A DNA stretch of 64,000 nt from Palsa-1150 sp036490515 (GCA_036490515.1 DASXDU010000042.1:124001-188000); one strand, 5' to 3'; shown: positions 20,525-29,290, numbered from the stretch's first letter. Translations and numbers: made by a program. The notes: generated from the sequence alone by a model not told the origin.

Positions 20525-21517
20525 TCACCGCTCGCTATCCAGGTGCTTCATGTGCTCCGCCGGATACCTCGTCCCCGCGATGGCGTCCTTCGGCAGGATG
20601 GCCTCGGTCGCGGCGACGTCGGCGGCCGACAGGGGCTTCTCGAGCGCGCCGAGGACGTCGAGCAGCTGCTTTCGCGTGCGCGCGCCGACGACGGGGACGA
20701 GTGTGGGCTGCTTCGCGAGGACCCATGCCACCGAGAGCTGCGCGGGAGTCATCCCGCGCTCCGCTGCAAACGCATGGAAGCGCGCGACGCTGGCGGCGTT
20801 GCGCTCGCCGGCCTCGCCGCTGAAGCGCGGGAAATGACCGCGGGCGTTGCCCTTGCCGCCGATCGCGCTGCCTGTGAGGAGCCCCCTCGACAGGACGCCG
20901 TAGAGCGTCGCGCTCATCCCGAGCTCCGCGAGCGCCGGGAAGATGGCGTCCTCGGGCCCTCGGGTGACGAGGGCGTACTCGATCTGGAGGTCGACGAGGG
21001 GATGAACCTTCGCCGCGCGCCGGATCGTCTCGACGCCGACTTCCGAGAGCCCGACGTGGCGCACGAAGCCGGCCTTCACGAGGTCGGCGATCGCGCCGAC
21101 GGTGTCCTCGATGGGCACCTGCGGATCGAGGCGCGCGGGCCTGTACACGTCGATGACGTCGACGCCGAGGCGCTTCAGGCTGTACGCGGCGAAGTTCTTC
21201 ACGGCCGCGGGGCGTGCGTCGAAGCCGAGCGGCGCACCGTCCGGCCCGCGCATCGCGCCGAACTTCACCGAGAGCTGCACCCTGTCGCGCCGCCCCTCGA
21301 TGGCGCGCCGGACGAGCAGCTCGTTGTGGCCCATGCCGTAGAAGTCGCCGGTGTCGATGAGGGTCACGCCGCGGTCGATGGCCTCGCGGATGGTCGCGAT
21401 GCTCTCGTTCTCGTCGGACGGTCCGTACGCACCCGACATCCCCATGCACCCGAGGGCGATGGGAAACACCGAGGGCCCCGTGCTGCCGAGTCGCGTGGTG
21501 CGGCGGGAATCGCTCAT
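20525..21517 (-). CDS. Aldo/keto reductase
   Basis: The ATG at 21517 is preceded by a strong GGAGAGGA and gives 330 residues; the longer open frame upstream runs through an operator region. The TIM barrel of the AKR superfamily is clear: Asp55 and Tyr60 in IDTGDFYGMG, Lys85 in LSVKFG, and the NADPH-binding end GARTRKQLLDVLG. The position of the usual catalytic His (xHRxD) is Ala128 in YRPARLD. This may be a feature of its subfamily rather than damage, since the protein is otherwise intact. The substrate is unknown. Twin palindromes lie between its start and the upstream promoter region, so it is probably repressor-controlled, but no regulator gene is next to it. Confidence 0.92.
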   Translation of the reverse strand: MSDSRRTTRLGSTGPSVFPIALGCMGMSGAYGPSDENESIATIREAIDRGVTLIDTGDFYGMGHNELLVRRAIEGRRDRVQLSVKFGAMRGPDGAPLGFDARPAAVKNFAAYSLKRLGVDVIDVYRPARLDPQVPIEDTVGAIADLVKAGFVRHVGLSEVGVETIRRAAKVHPLVDLQIEYALVTRGPEDAIFPALAELGMSATLYGVLSRGLLTGSAIGGKGNARGHFPRFSGEAGERNAASVARFHAFAAERGMTPAQLSVAWVLAKQPTLVPVVGARTRKQLLDVLGALEKPLSAADVAATEAILPKDAIAGTRYPAEHMKHLDSER

Positions 21518-21543
21518 CGCCCGGTTCCTCTCCTGGCTTCTAC

Positions 21544-21596
21544 ACGGAACCATCGTTCCGTTTACTGCCCCTCGTTCTACGGAACCATGGTTTCGA
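21544..21596. promoter_or_regulatory. Twin palindromic operator upstream of the aldo/keto reductase
   Basis: Two similar palindromes lie 27 bases upstream of the reductase start. Site 1 (21544-21561) is ACGGAAC-CATC-GTTCCGT with perfect 7-base arms. Site 2 (21579-21596) is ACGGAAC-CATG-GTTTCGA with two mismatched positions in the second arm and a perfect AACCATGGTT core. The centres are 35 bases apart. Both share GGAACCATNGTT, the size and symmetry of a TetR- or MarR-type operator. The flanking sequence is also partly shared (TTCTACACGG and TTCTACGG). The neighbouring NlpC-like gene starts about 160 bases away in the other direction. Confidence 0.65.
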
Positions 21597-21759
21597 ATGT
21601 CAACGCGCGGCGCCGCACCCCGCGACTCCTCGCGAGCTCGCGCCCCATCGCGAGCTTTCCTCGCGAAGCGTTGCCCACCCACAACGCGTAACCGCCTGTC
21701 ACTACACACCTTTGCGCTCGCACGGTCCAGGCACGTTCCAAGCAGGGCGGCCCGGCACC

Positions 21760-22905
21760 ATGCTCCTCCGCCCGCAGACCGCCCTGGCCTTCGCGCTGCT
21801 CGCCCTTCCCGTCGGGTGCGCCGTGGGCAACGGGCCCGGGGCGGGTCACACCGAGGGCGAAGGCCAGCCCGGCGAGGCGACGGCGACGACGTCCGAGGCC
21901 ATCACGAGCGACGACGCCATCTCGCGCGCCCAGCAGTGGGTCACGGCCAAGCTCCTCTACTGCCAGAGCGCCAACGGGCAGCCCGACTACGACACGTCGT
22001 GCTCGTCGACGTGCAACCGCGAATCGAACCCGCAGTGGGACCCCTACCGGTCCGACTGCTCGGGCTTCGTTTCGTGGGCGTGGGGTCTGGCGGCGCCCGG
22101 TCTCGTCACGAGCGAGTTCGCGCCGTTCGACACGAGCGCGTCGACGACCATCCAGGCGTCGGACCTCGAGCCCGGCGACGCCTGCAACTTGAACGCGGGC
22201 GGCCACATCGTCCTCTTCGAGAAGTGGGTCACGGCCGGCAAGACGGCGCTCTTCATGGAGGAGCCAGGCTGCAGCGCAAACCCGCCCTATGCCCACGAGT
22301 TCCAGAGCGACGTCACGCTCAACGGCGTCAACATCGACATCGCGTACGAGGGCGAGACCTTCACGGCGATCCGTTTCAACCAGATCACCGAGTCTCCCCC
22401 CGACGCCGGCGCGGGCAGCAGCAGCGGCGGCACGGCCGACGCGGGATCGGGCACGGACGCGGGCGGCGGGACGAGCAGCGGGAGCAGCTCGGGCAGCGGA
22501 AGCGGAAGCAGCAGCTCGGGCAGCACCAGCGGGAGCAGCAGCGACGGCGGCGGCTCGACGAGCGGGAGCTCGGGCGGCGGAAGCACGTCGAGCGGCGGTG
22601 GATCGACGAGCAGCAGCTCGAGCAGCAGCGGCGGTTCGACGAGCAGCGGATCGAGTGGCGCCTCGAGCAGCAGCAGCGGCAGCAGCAGCGGTGCGAGCAG
22701 CGGGACGGCGCACGCGGGGGCCTCGTCGAGCGGCAACGGCGTGGGGTCGACCGACGCGACGATGGACACGAACGGCGGCGGCATGGGCTGCAGCGTGAGC
22801 GGCCAGGCGGGCACGGGTACGGAGCGCGGCGGCGCGATGGGTCTCGGCCTGCTCGTCGTGGGGCTCGCCTTCGCGCGGCGGCGGCCGCGCCAGTCGCGCG
22901 CCTGA
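21760..22905 (+). CDS. NlpC/P60-like surface protein with Ser-Gly stalk and MYXO-CTERM-like tail
   Basis: The ATG at 21760 begins a good lipoprotein-like signal (LAFALLALPVGC); an upstream start at 21712 would bury it. The protein has 381 residues. Residues about 50-215 look like a papain-like NlpC/P60 or CHAP domain: Cys in YRSDCSGFVSWAW and His in NAGGHIVLFEKW. Such domains cut peptidoglycan peptides or amides. Residues about 220-345 are Ser-Gly-rich. The end has MGCSVSG, a hydrophobic stretch (MGLGLLVVGLAFA) and RRRPRQSR, like the MYXO-CTERM sorting signal. Having both a possible lipobox and a C-terminal sorting signal is unusual; the N-terminal Cys may not be lipidated. Confidence 0.8.
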   Translation: MLLRPQTALAFALLALPVGCAVGNGPGAGHTEGEGQPGEATATTSEAITSDDAISRAQQWVTAKLLYCQSANGQPDYDTSCSSTCNRESNPQWDPYRSDCSGFVSWAWGLAAPGLVTSEFAPFDTSASTTIQASDLEPGDACNLNAGGHIVLFEKWVTAGKTALFMEEPGCSANPPYAHEFQSDVTLNGVNIDIAYEGETFTAIRFNQITESPPDAGAGSSSGGTADAGSGTDAGGGTSSGSSSGSGSGSSSSGSTSGSSSDGGGSTSGSSGGGSTSSGGGSTSSSSSSSGGSTSSGSSGASSSSSGSSSGASSGTAHAGASSSGNGVGSTDATMDTNGGGMGCSVSGQAGTGTERGGAMGLGLLVVGLAFARRRPRQSRA

Positions 22906-22985
22906 CGCCTCTCCGAGGAGCCCGCGCCTCTTCGCGCCCGGGAAGGATGACATCCCCCGGCGGGCCCGCGCGGTACCATTCGACG

Positions 22986-23504
22986 ATGGCCCGTCACGCG
23001 CCCTTCGTTCTCTCGGCCGTCCTCGCTCTTCTCGTCGGGTGCAGCTCCGTGAGCACCGGCGGCGGCACCGGGACCGGCTCCTCGAGCGGAGGCGGCAGCG
23101 GCGGTACGAGCAGCGGCGGCGCGTCGGGCGACGGCAGCACCGAGCAGCTCTGCGTCGACACGATCAACCAGTACCGCGCGACCCTCAGCCTCCCGCCGTA
23201 TGCGCGCTGGAACGCGGAGGAGTCGTGCGCCGACGGGCAGGCCGCCTCGGACTCGCAGTCGGGGACCGCCCACGGCGCCTTCGGCCAGTGCAGCGAGTCT
23301 GCGCAAGACGAGTGCCCCGGATGGCCGGGGCCCCCGTCCACGATGATCACGCAGTGCCTCGCGCAGATGTGGGCCGAGGGGCCTGGGCCCTTCGCGCAGC
23401 ACGGCCACTACGACAACATGAGCGACGCGAACTACACCCAGGTCGCCTGCGGCTTCACGACGCTGAGCGACGGAAGCGTCTGGGCGACCCAGGATTTTCG
23501 CTGA
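22986..23504 (+). CDS. CAP-domain (SCP/PR-1-like) lipoprotein
   Basis: The protein has 172 residues from the ATG at 22986. The signal peptide ends at the lipobox LLVGC. A short Ser-Gly linker spans about residues 22-50. The rest is a small CAP domain: helix 1 with CVDTINQYRATLSLPPYAR, a GTAHGAFG segment with a possible metal-site His, and the signature HYDNMSDANYTQVACGF. CAP proteins occur widely in secreted form; bacterial ones are linked to envelope or host-interaction roles without one shared reaction. It follows the NlpC-like gene by 80 bases on the same strand. Confidence 0.88.
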   Translation: MARHAPFVLSAVLALLVGCSSVSTGGGTGTGSSSGGGSGGTSSGGASGDGSTEQLCVDTINQYRATLSLPPYARWNAEESCADGQAASDSQSGTAHGAFGQCSESAQDECPGWPGPPSTMITQCLAQMWAEGPGPFAQHGHYDNMSDANYTQVACGFTTLSDGSVWATQDFR

Positions 23505-23562
23505 GGCGCGCGCCGGGCACGCGTGATCTTCGCGTTCGGCGCACGCTCTCGCGGGGCTCCCG

Positions 23563-24069
23563 TCAGCGGTGCTCGAGCGGACGCGGCTCGGGGCGCGGCG
23601 GCTCCATCGGGTGCCCCGGCATGGGGTGCGGGGCGGCCGGCTTGTTCCAGTGCGCCGGGACGTGCTCCCACTTGCCGTGGTTCTCGGCCCAGCGCGCCTG
23701 GACGAGCGTCTCGCCCTCGTGACGAGCCTCCCAGTGGCCCTTTTCCCAGGCGTACTTGCTGCCCTCCCACTTCCACGAGCCGGCGAACCACACCTGCGTC
23801 GGCGACGGGGGCGGGCCCGGATTCTCCGCCTGCGGAGCCGGCGGCGCGGCGGTCGCGGTCTGATCCGGCGGCGTCGTGTCCGTCGTGTCCGCCGGGGCGG
23901 GCGCGGGGGTCGTATCCGTGGTCGCGGGAGGCGGAGCCGCCGCCGCGGTGGTCGCGGGCGGCGCTGTGGACGCCGCGGTCCCTGCGCTGCTCGCGCTGTT
24001 GTTGCACCCGACGAGGAGGACGCCCGCGAAGGCGATCCCCGCACACACGCTGCTCTGGACCATTCTCAT
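23563..24069 (-). CDS. YXWGXW-type repeat lipoprotein
   Basis: The ATG at 24069 gives 168 residues; a GTG at 24075 and an ATG at 24063 are nearby alternatives. The signal peptide ends at LLVGC. Residues about 25-85 are Thr/Ala/Pro-rich. Residues about 90-145 carry Trp-rich strands of the YXWGXW type: VWFAGSWKWEGSKY, WEKGHWEARHEGE, WAENHGKWEHVPAHW. The C-terminus is rich in Pro and His. These Trp repeats are common in periplasmic and surface proteins of environmental proteobacteria, and their function is not established. It converges on the CAP-domain gene. Confidence 0.8.
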   Translation of the reverse strand: MRMVQSSVCAGIAFAGVLLVGCNNSASSAGTAASTAPPATTAAAAPPPATTDTTPAPAPADTTDTTPPDQTATAAPPAPQAENPGPPPSPTQVWFAGSWKWEGSKYAWEKGHWEARHEGETLVQARWAENHGKWEHVPAHWNKPAAPHPMPGHPMEPPRPEPRPLEHR

Positions 24070-24414
24070 GTTCACGCTCTTTCGGTGTGCCGGCACCCGC
24101 CGGGATCCGGCAGCCTGCCTCGATTCACCGTCGTCTGTCGATCGAAGACTGTTGCCGAGACCGGTCGAGCGCGGGCCCGAGCCTTTGCGCTGTCGCATGT
24201 CGCATGGCGCACGGGTGCAGGAGCGCCTCACCTCGAGCCTGGGCGGACGCGCGCTTCCTGCGAGCTCGTGCGAGGACCGCGGGGGAAACGCGCGGTCGAG
24301 CTCCTGTTTCGGTGGTGCCGCACTGCGTGCATGCGGCTTGCTTTCCACGCGGGCCGTATGCACACGACGACACGAAAGCACACGACGAAACGACGGAGAG
24401 ATGAGGAGACCCGC
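24070..24414. other. Divergent intergenic region
   Basis: This 345-base region separates the starts of two divergent genes and should hold both promoters. It contains a 10-base palindrome GTGCCGGCAC just upstream of the YXWGXW lipoprotein start, and a CACGACGA-type direct repeat (CACGACGACACGAAAG, CACGACGAAACGAC) shortly before the plus-strand gene. I see no clear -10/-35 pair and no coding potential. Confidence 0.4.
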
Positions 24415-24804
24415 ATGAACCCCACGTTCTCGAACGAGCACGAGCAGCGCACGCAGCAGCAGGCCGGCGCCGGCGAGGGAAGCGAAACCGGCTCGGGCAA
24501 GGGAGCGCATCGCAACGGCAACGCCGGTCATGCGGCCGCGGCGCGCGTCGACGTCGACCGGATGAAGGAGACGCTGCGCAAGCTCGGCACGGACGTGCTC
24601 GCGCAGACCAAGCTCCACCCGCAGATCGCCGTGGGCATCGGCGTCGGTGTGGGGTTCATCGCGGGCAGCATCTTCGGGTCGCGTCTCGGGCAGCTCGCCT
24701 TCGCGGGCGCGCTCGGGTACGTCGCCCGCTACGCGCTCGGCAACGGCGTGACGCTCGAGGGAATCCAGCAGAGCCTCGAGCGGATGGCGAGCACCACGCA
24801 CTGA
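24415..24804 (+). CDS. Small glycine-zipper membrane protein
   Basis: The ATG at 24415 follows GAGGAG by 7 bases, a good ribosome site, giving 129 residues. The first 45 residues are hydrophilic and Gln/Gly/His-rich. A helix (VDRMKETLRKLGTDVLAQTK) then leads into a Gly-rich membrane hairpin, IAVGIGVGVGFIAGSIFG followed by LAFAGALGYVARYALGNG. The layout recalls the DUF883/ElaB and YqjD type, with an amphipathic helix followed by a glycine-zipper membrane segment, but the match is loose. Function is unknown. Confidence 0.75.
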   Translation: MNPTFSNEHEQRTQQQAGAGEGSETGSGKGAHRNGNAGHAAAARVDVDRMKETLRKLGTDVLAQTKLHPQIAVGIGVGVGFIAGSIFGSRLGQLAFAGALGYVARYALGNGVTLEGIQQSLERMASTTH

Positions 24805-24854
24805 AGACGGACCGGCGGCGCGGCGCGCACGAGGAGCGCGCGCCGCGCGCGGGA

Positions 24855-26045
24855 TCACCGGAGGAAGTGGCTCGCGCCGAGGCGCACGACGCCGCCGGCG
24901 AGGAGCACCCAGAGGGGGCTCACCGGCCGAAGCACGAGGAGCAGGAAGGCGACGGCGGCGAGCACGACGTCGAGGAGGGAGCCGCCCACGGAGCGCCCGA
25001 GGCTGAAGGTCGCGGCGCCGAGCATGCCGATGACGGCGGGCGCGAGCGCCTGGAGCGCGCCCTGGACGAGGGGGCTCGCGCGGAAGCGCTCGACGGAGCG
25101 TCCCGCGGCGAGCGCGACCGCGGTCGCGGGGCCGAACATCGCGAGGGTTGCGGCGAAGGCGCCGGCGACGCCCGCCACGCGGTAGCCGATGAACGTGGCG
25201 CAGATGGCGACGGGGCCGGGAGTGACCTGGCCGAGGGCGATGGCGTCGGCGAAGGTCTTCGCGTCGAGCCAGTGCTGCTCGATGACGACGACGTGCTCGA
25301 TCGCGGGGATCATCGCGAGGCCGCCGCCGAAGGTCATGACGCCGATGGGCACGAAGACGCGCACGAGCGCGGCGACGGCCGCGAACGAGCCGAGCCCCAG
25401 CACCGCGACGAGCGGGGCGGCGGCGTGGAGGCGCTGGCTGCCGGGAGGAGGCTTCGGAGGCTCGTCGCCGTCCTTGCGCGAGGGGGTCCACGCCGCGCGG
25501 ACCACGCCGAACGCGACGGCCGCAGCGGCGAGGACGGGCTCGGAGACGAGGCGCGCCGCGAGGATGGCGCCGCATGCGACGGCGACGGCGATCGAGAGGC
25601 GGGAGCGAAGCGCGGCGCGCCCCAGGTCCACGGTCACCGAGCCGACGATGCCCACCATGGCGGCGTTCATGCCGTCGAAGAAGATCGAGAGGCCGCTGAG
25701 CTGACGCATCTCGGTGTAGGCGGCGCCGCACGCGGTCATGAGTACGAAGCTCGGCAGGAGGAACGACGCGGCGGCGGCCACGCCCCCGCGAAGGCCCGCG
25801 ACGCGCTGCCCGAGGAGCGCGAGGAGCGTCGTCGCGGGCGTCCCGGGCAGGCTCTTCGAGAGCTCGGCCAGCACGAGGAACTGCTCGGCGTCGAGCCACT
25901 TGCGAACCTCGACGAGGTCACGCCGGAGCTGCGCGAGCACCGAGTAGCCGCCACCGAACCCGACGAGCCCGTAGTAGAGGGAGGTCCGCACGAGCGCCGG
26001 GAGCGTGACGTGCGGTGCGGGGTGCGGCGGCGGCGCGGTCGTCAC
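24855..26045 (-). CDS. chrA: Chromate transporter, ChrA family
   Basis: The GTG at 26045 overlaps the stop of the sigma-54 regulator (GTGA) and gives 396 residues. The chain has the two homologous CHR halves typical of long ChrA proteins. Half one contains YYGLVGFGGGYSVL and ELSKSLPGTPATTL. Half two contains PIGVMTFGGGLAMIP, VVVIEQHWLDAKTFADAI and GQVTPGPVAICATFIGYR. About ten to twelve membrane helices are predicted. ChrA proteins export chromate, possibly coupled to protons. It is the last gene of the operon with a histidine kinase, a receiver and a sigma-54 activator, and lies back to back with two RND efflux systems, so it belongs to an ion-stress response. Confidence 0.93.
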   Translation of the reverse strand: MTTAPPPHPAPHVTLPALVRTSLYYGLVGFGGGYSVLAQLRRDLVEVRKWLDAEQFLVLAELSKSLPGTPATTLLALLGQRVAGLRGGVAAAASFLLPSFVLMTACGAAYTEMRQLSGLSIFFDGMNAAMVGIVGSVTVDLGRAALRSRLSIAVAVACGAILAARLVSEPVLAAAAVAFGVVRAAWTPSRKDGDEPPKPPPGSQRLHAAAPLVAVLGLGSFAAVAALVRVFVPIGVMTFGGGLAMIPAIEHVVVIEQHWLDAKTFADAIALGQVTPGPVAICATFIGYRVAGVAGAFAATLAMFGPATAVALAAGRSVERFRASPLVQGALQALAPAVIGMLGAATFSLGRSVGGSLLDVVLAAVAFLLLVLRPVSPLWVLLAGGVVRLGASHFLR

Positions 26046-27412
26046 GCGCCCAGCCACTTCGCGAGCGTCTTGCCGTCGATGCCGAGCGCCTCGGCCGTGC
26101 GCCCGCGCAGACAGCCGAGCCTTTCGAGGGCCCACGACGCGTAGCGACGTTGCACCTCCTTGATGGGCACGACGCCGCAGTTCAGGACCTCGGGCAAGCC
26201 CGGCGGCGGCGCGTTGGCGAGATGCGGCGGGAGGTCGGCCGCGCCCACGTGCGCGGTCTGACCGAGCAGGACCACGCGTTCGACGAGGTGTGCCAGCTCG
26301 CGGACGTTGCCTGGCCAGGCGTACTCCAGCAGTCTCGTCATCGCGTCGGGCGAGAACCCCTCGACGGGCGACGCCGCGTGCTTTCGCTTCGCCTCCGCGA
26401 GCAGGCGTTCGACGAGGACAGGCACGTCGTCCCGGCGCTGGCGCAGCGGGGGAATCTCGATCGTCACGACGTCGAGCCGGTAGAGAAGGTCCTCGCGAAA
26501 GGCCCCCGCCTTGACGCGTTCGCGCAGGTCCCTGTGCGTCGCAGCCACGATGCGGACGTCCACCGCGCGGTCCTTGCTCGCGCCCACCGCGCGGACTCGC
26601 CCGCTCTCGAGCACGTGGAGCAGCTTGGCCTGAAGCGCAGGAGACATCTCGGCGATCTCGTCGAGCAGGAGCGTACCCTCGTGCGCTTCCTCGAAGAGGC
26701 CCACGCGGTTGGCGGTTGCGCCCGTGAAGGCGCCCCGGACGTGGCCGAAAAGCTCGCTCTCGAGGAGCGGCTCCGGCAGCGCCGCGCAGTTGACGCTGAC
26801 GAACGGCTTCGAGGCGCGCGCGCTGGTCGCATGGATGGCGCGCGCGAGCGCCGTCTTGCCGGTCCCCGTCTCGCCGGAGACCAGGACCGCGGTGGAGGCG
26901 CCCGCGAGCCTCGCGGCCAGATCGAGTACCTCCTGCATCGCCGCGCTCCTGGCGACGAGAGTGCCGAGACCCGTGCGCTCGCAAAGCGCGGCACGCAGGG
27001 TCCGTGCCTCGCGCCGCACCGTCGCGTCGTCGAGGGCGCGGCCCAGGAACAGGGCCAGCTCGCTCACCGCGAACGGTTTCGTGAGGTAGTGGAACGCGCC
27101 TTGCCGGATCGCGTCGACGGCCGTCTCGATCGCCCCGTACGCCGTCATCACGATCACCGGGCGCTCGGGCTTCTTTGCGCGCGAGACGGCCAGCAGGCCG
27201 AGGCCGTCGACGGAAGGCATGCGCAAGTCGGTCACGACGGCATCGAACGCCTCCGCCTCGAGCCGGCGCGCCGCCTCGACGCTCGACGCGCACGGTACCG
27301 CGTCGTAGCCGGCGTCCATCAGCCCGTCCGCCAGCGTCTCGACCATGTCCGCGTGATCGTCGATGACGAGCACGCGGGGTTTCGCGGCGACCGCCCCCAC
27401 TCGACTCGTCAT
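26042..27412 (-). CDS. Sigma-54-dependent response regulator of the efflux locus
   Basis: The protein has 456 residues. The receiver domain has Asp19 in the acidic pocket, phosphoacceptor Asp62 in VVTDLRMP and Lys in YLTKPF. The AAA+ domain has Walker A GETGTGKT at about 180-187, an intact sigma-54 loop GAFTGA at 227-232, and Walker B LLLDEI at 248-253. The Fis-type end (CLRGRTAEALGIDGKTLAKWL) should bind DNA. Its ATG overlaps the stop of the lone receiver gene upstream. Sigma-54 promoter matches and tandem palindromes at 29341-29522 make this the likely activator of both its own operon and the divergent TolC-RND operon. Confidence 0.94.
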   Translation of the reverse strand: MTSRVGAVAAKPRVLVIDDHADMVETLADGLMDAGYDAVPCASSVEAARRLEAEAFDAVVTDLRMPSVDGLGLLAVSRAKKPERPVIVMTAYGAIETAVDAIRQGAFHYLTKPFAVSELALFLGRALDDATVRREARTLRAALCERTGLGTLVARSAAMQEVLDLAARLAGASTAVLVSGETGTGKTALARAIHATSARASKPFVSVNCAALPEPLLESELFGHVRGAFTGATANRVGLFEEAHEGTLLLDEIAEMSPALQAKLLHVLESGRVRAVGASKDRAVDVRIVAATHRDLRERVKAGAFREDLLYRLDVVTIEIPPLRQRRDDVPVLVERLLAEAKRKHAASPVEGFSPDAMTRLLEYAWPGNVRELAHLVERVVLLGQTAHVGAADLPPHLANAPPPGLPEVLNCGVVPIKEVQRRYASWALERLGCLRGRTAEALGIDGKTLAKWLGA

Positions 27413-27789
27413 CGGCTCCTCAAGGCTTGCTCGACGACCCTCACGAGCACGTCGAGGCGGAACGGTTTGAACAGGTAGTGGAACGCGCCCCTGCCCGTGG
27501 CCTCCATCGCGGAGTCCAGGGTCCCGTAACCGGTCATCATGATCACCGGGCGAGAGGGATCGAGGGCGAGCGAGGCGCGGAGGAGGTCGAGACCGTCCAC
27601 GTCCGGCATCCTGAGATCGGTGACGAGCACGTCGACGCGCTCGGTGCGGAGTACGCGGAGCGCCTCGTCCCCCGACAATGCCGAGATGCCGTGGAACCCG
27701 CGATCGGAGAGGTCGTCGGCGAGCATGTCCGCCATCTCCTGCTTGTCGTCGACCACGAGCACGCGGGGCGTTTCAGGCGCGCTCTGCAT
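27409..27789 (-). CDS. Single-domain response regulator (CheY-like)
   Basis: The ATG at 27789 is chosen because GGGAGG ends a few bases upstream; a GTG at 27795 falls next to that site. The protein has 126 residues, just a receiver: Asp14-Asp15 in VVDDKQ, phosphoacceptor Asp58 in VLVTDLRMP, MTGYG for the switch Thr, and Lys in YLFKPF. It overlaps the kinase gene at its start and the sigma-54 regulator at its end. Its sequence is close to the receiver of that regulator, suggesting duplication within the operon. It may act as a phosphate sink or a relay partner for the same kinase. Confidence 0.93.
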   Translation of the reverse strand: MQSAPETPRVLVVDDKQEMADMLADDLSDRGFHGISALSGDEALRVLRTERVDVLVTDLRMPDVDGLDLLRASLALDPSRPVIMMTGYGTLDSAMEATGRGAFHYLFKPFRLDVLVRVVEQALRSR

Positions 27790-29290
27790 GGTCACCTCCC
27801 GGCGAGATGGGGATCTCGATGAGCGCGCGCGTCCCGCGCCCTGGGCTCGGCGCGATCGAGAGCCTTCCCCGGTGGCTCTTCACGATCTCGGTCGCGATCG
27901 CCAGGCCGAGCCCCGTGCCCGCGCCCTCGGGCTTCGTCGTGAAGAAGGGCTCCGTCGCGCGCTGCGCGTCTTCCGGCCGGATGCCGGCGCCGTCGTCGGT
28001 GACGACGAACGCGACCTGCTCCGCGTCCGAGCGGGCGGTCAGCTCGACCCGTCCACCCGCGCTGCACGCCTCGCACGCGTTGAGGAGGAGGTTGACCATC
28101 GCTTGCTCGAGGAGGTCGCGATCGCACTGGATGGGCGGCATGGTCGGCGGCACGTCCACGTGGAGGGTCACCTGCGCCTTCGCGAAGCGGTGATCGACCG
28201 CCTTCGCCGCCGCGCGCACGACCTCCGAAGGGTCGAGCCGGTGGAGCGAGGGCGGGCCGCCGCGCGCCATGTCGAGGAAGCGGCGGACGATGTGCTGGAT
28301 TCGATCGGCTTGCGCCAGGATCGTCTGCGCGCTGCGTGTCGCCCGATCGTCGCCCTGCACCTTGCCGAGGAGCTGCTCCGCGCGACCGACGATGACCCCG
28401 AGCGGCGTCGCGACCTCGTGGGCGATCCCCATCGCGAAGGTCCCCATCGTGGCTACGCGCTCGGCGTCGAGGAGCTCCTCGTCGCGCGCGTGCTGCGCCT
28501 CGGCCACGGCGAGCTCGCTCTGGAGCTCGAGCTCCTTGCGCTGGCGGCGGAGCGCCGCGCCGCCGAACGCGAGGACGAGCCCCGAGGCCACCAGGACCCC
28601 CGTCACCAGACGCCAGATCGCCCGTTTCTCGCGATCCCTCTCGCGCGCCGCCGACGCCACCGCGACGATGCCCCAGCGGCCGAGATCTCCCGCGTCGACG
28701 TGCGCGAAGCCTGCCATCGAGGTCCGCGCCGGCAGGCCGATCTGCGCGGCTTGCGGGCGGCTGAGTCGCAGGGTCGCGTCGCCGCGCTCGAGCGCCGCGC
28801 GGAGGGGAGGGGACGACACCGACTCGCCCTCGATCGAGCGAAACAGATCCTCGTCGGGCGGCGCGAGGAGCAGGACGAGCTCTCCCGGGTGGGAGAGCCG
28901 CCCCTCGCGGTCGACGAGGTCGCGCGCCTGCAGCCCGACGTCGACGAGCTGACCGCTCGCGATGGGCACCGTCAGCAGCAGGCGGCTCGCGTCCCTCACC
29001 TGCGTGCGCGGATCGTCGGCGCTGCGGATCACGACCGGCGAGTAGCGCTGCCCGAGCTCCCCCGGGCCGTGCTCTCCGACGAGCACCGCCTCCCGCTCGA
29101 GGCTCGTCAGGCGTGCACGAAGGGTCCCAGCGATGCTCCACGCGAGCACCGACTGTTCGCTCTCCAGATCGCGGAGCGCCGCCCCTGCCTCGCGTTGCTC
29201 GTCCCACCAGGCGAGCCCCGTGACGAGGGCGATCGCGAACAGCATCCACGCGACGAGGGTCGCGTGCCCGCGCGCAGGGCTGGGTCGCAT
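27773..29290 (-). CDS. Membrane sensor histidine kinase of the efflux locus
   Basis: The start is set at the ATG at 29290, 40 bases downstream of the predicted sigma-54 transcription start near 29330; a longer frame to 29407 would begin upstream of that promoter. The 505-residue protein has a membrane helix at about 11-28, an extracytoplasmic sensor of about 195 residues, a second helix at about 226-246, a coiled linker, a dimerisation domain with His291 in GIAHEVATPLG, and an ATPase domain with NLLLNAC, DDGAGI and GTGLGLAI. The organisation matches ZraS/HydH-type kinases that pair with sigma-54 activators. The ligand is unknown; the neighbours suggest metal oxyanion or envelope stress. Confidence 0.92.
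   Translation of the reverse strand: MRPSPARGHATLVAWMLFAIALVTGLAWWDEQREAGAALRDLESEQSVLAWSIAGTLRARLTSLEREAVLVGEHGPGELGQRYSPVVIRSADDPRTQVRDASRLLLTVPIASGQLVDVGLQARDLVDREGRLSHPGELVLLLAPPDEDLFRSIEGESVSSPPLRAALERGDATLRLSRPQAAQIGLPARTSMAGFAHVDAGDLGRWGIVAVASAARERDREKRAIWRLVTGVLVASGLVLAFGGAALRRQRKELELQSELAVAEAQHARDEELLDAERVATMGTFAMGIAHEVATPLGVIVGRAEQLLGKVQGDDRATRSAQTILAQADRIQHIVRRFLDMARGGPPSLHRLDPSEVVRAAAKAVDHRFAKAQVTLHVDVPPTMPPIQCDRDLLEQAMVNLLLNACEACSAGGRVELTARSDAEQVAFVVTDDGAGIRPEDAQRATEPFFTTKPEGAGTGLGLAIATEIVKSHRGRLSIAPSPGRGTRALIEIPISPGGDHAERA

Noticed and set aside
21518..21709. N-terminal extension of the aldo/keto reductase
   Set aside because: It crosses the operator palindromes, and the ATG at 21517 has a strong ribosome site and matches the family start.
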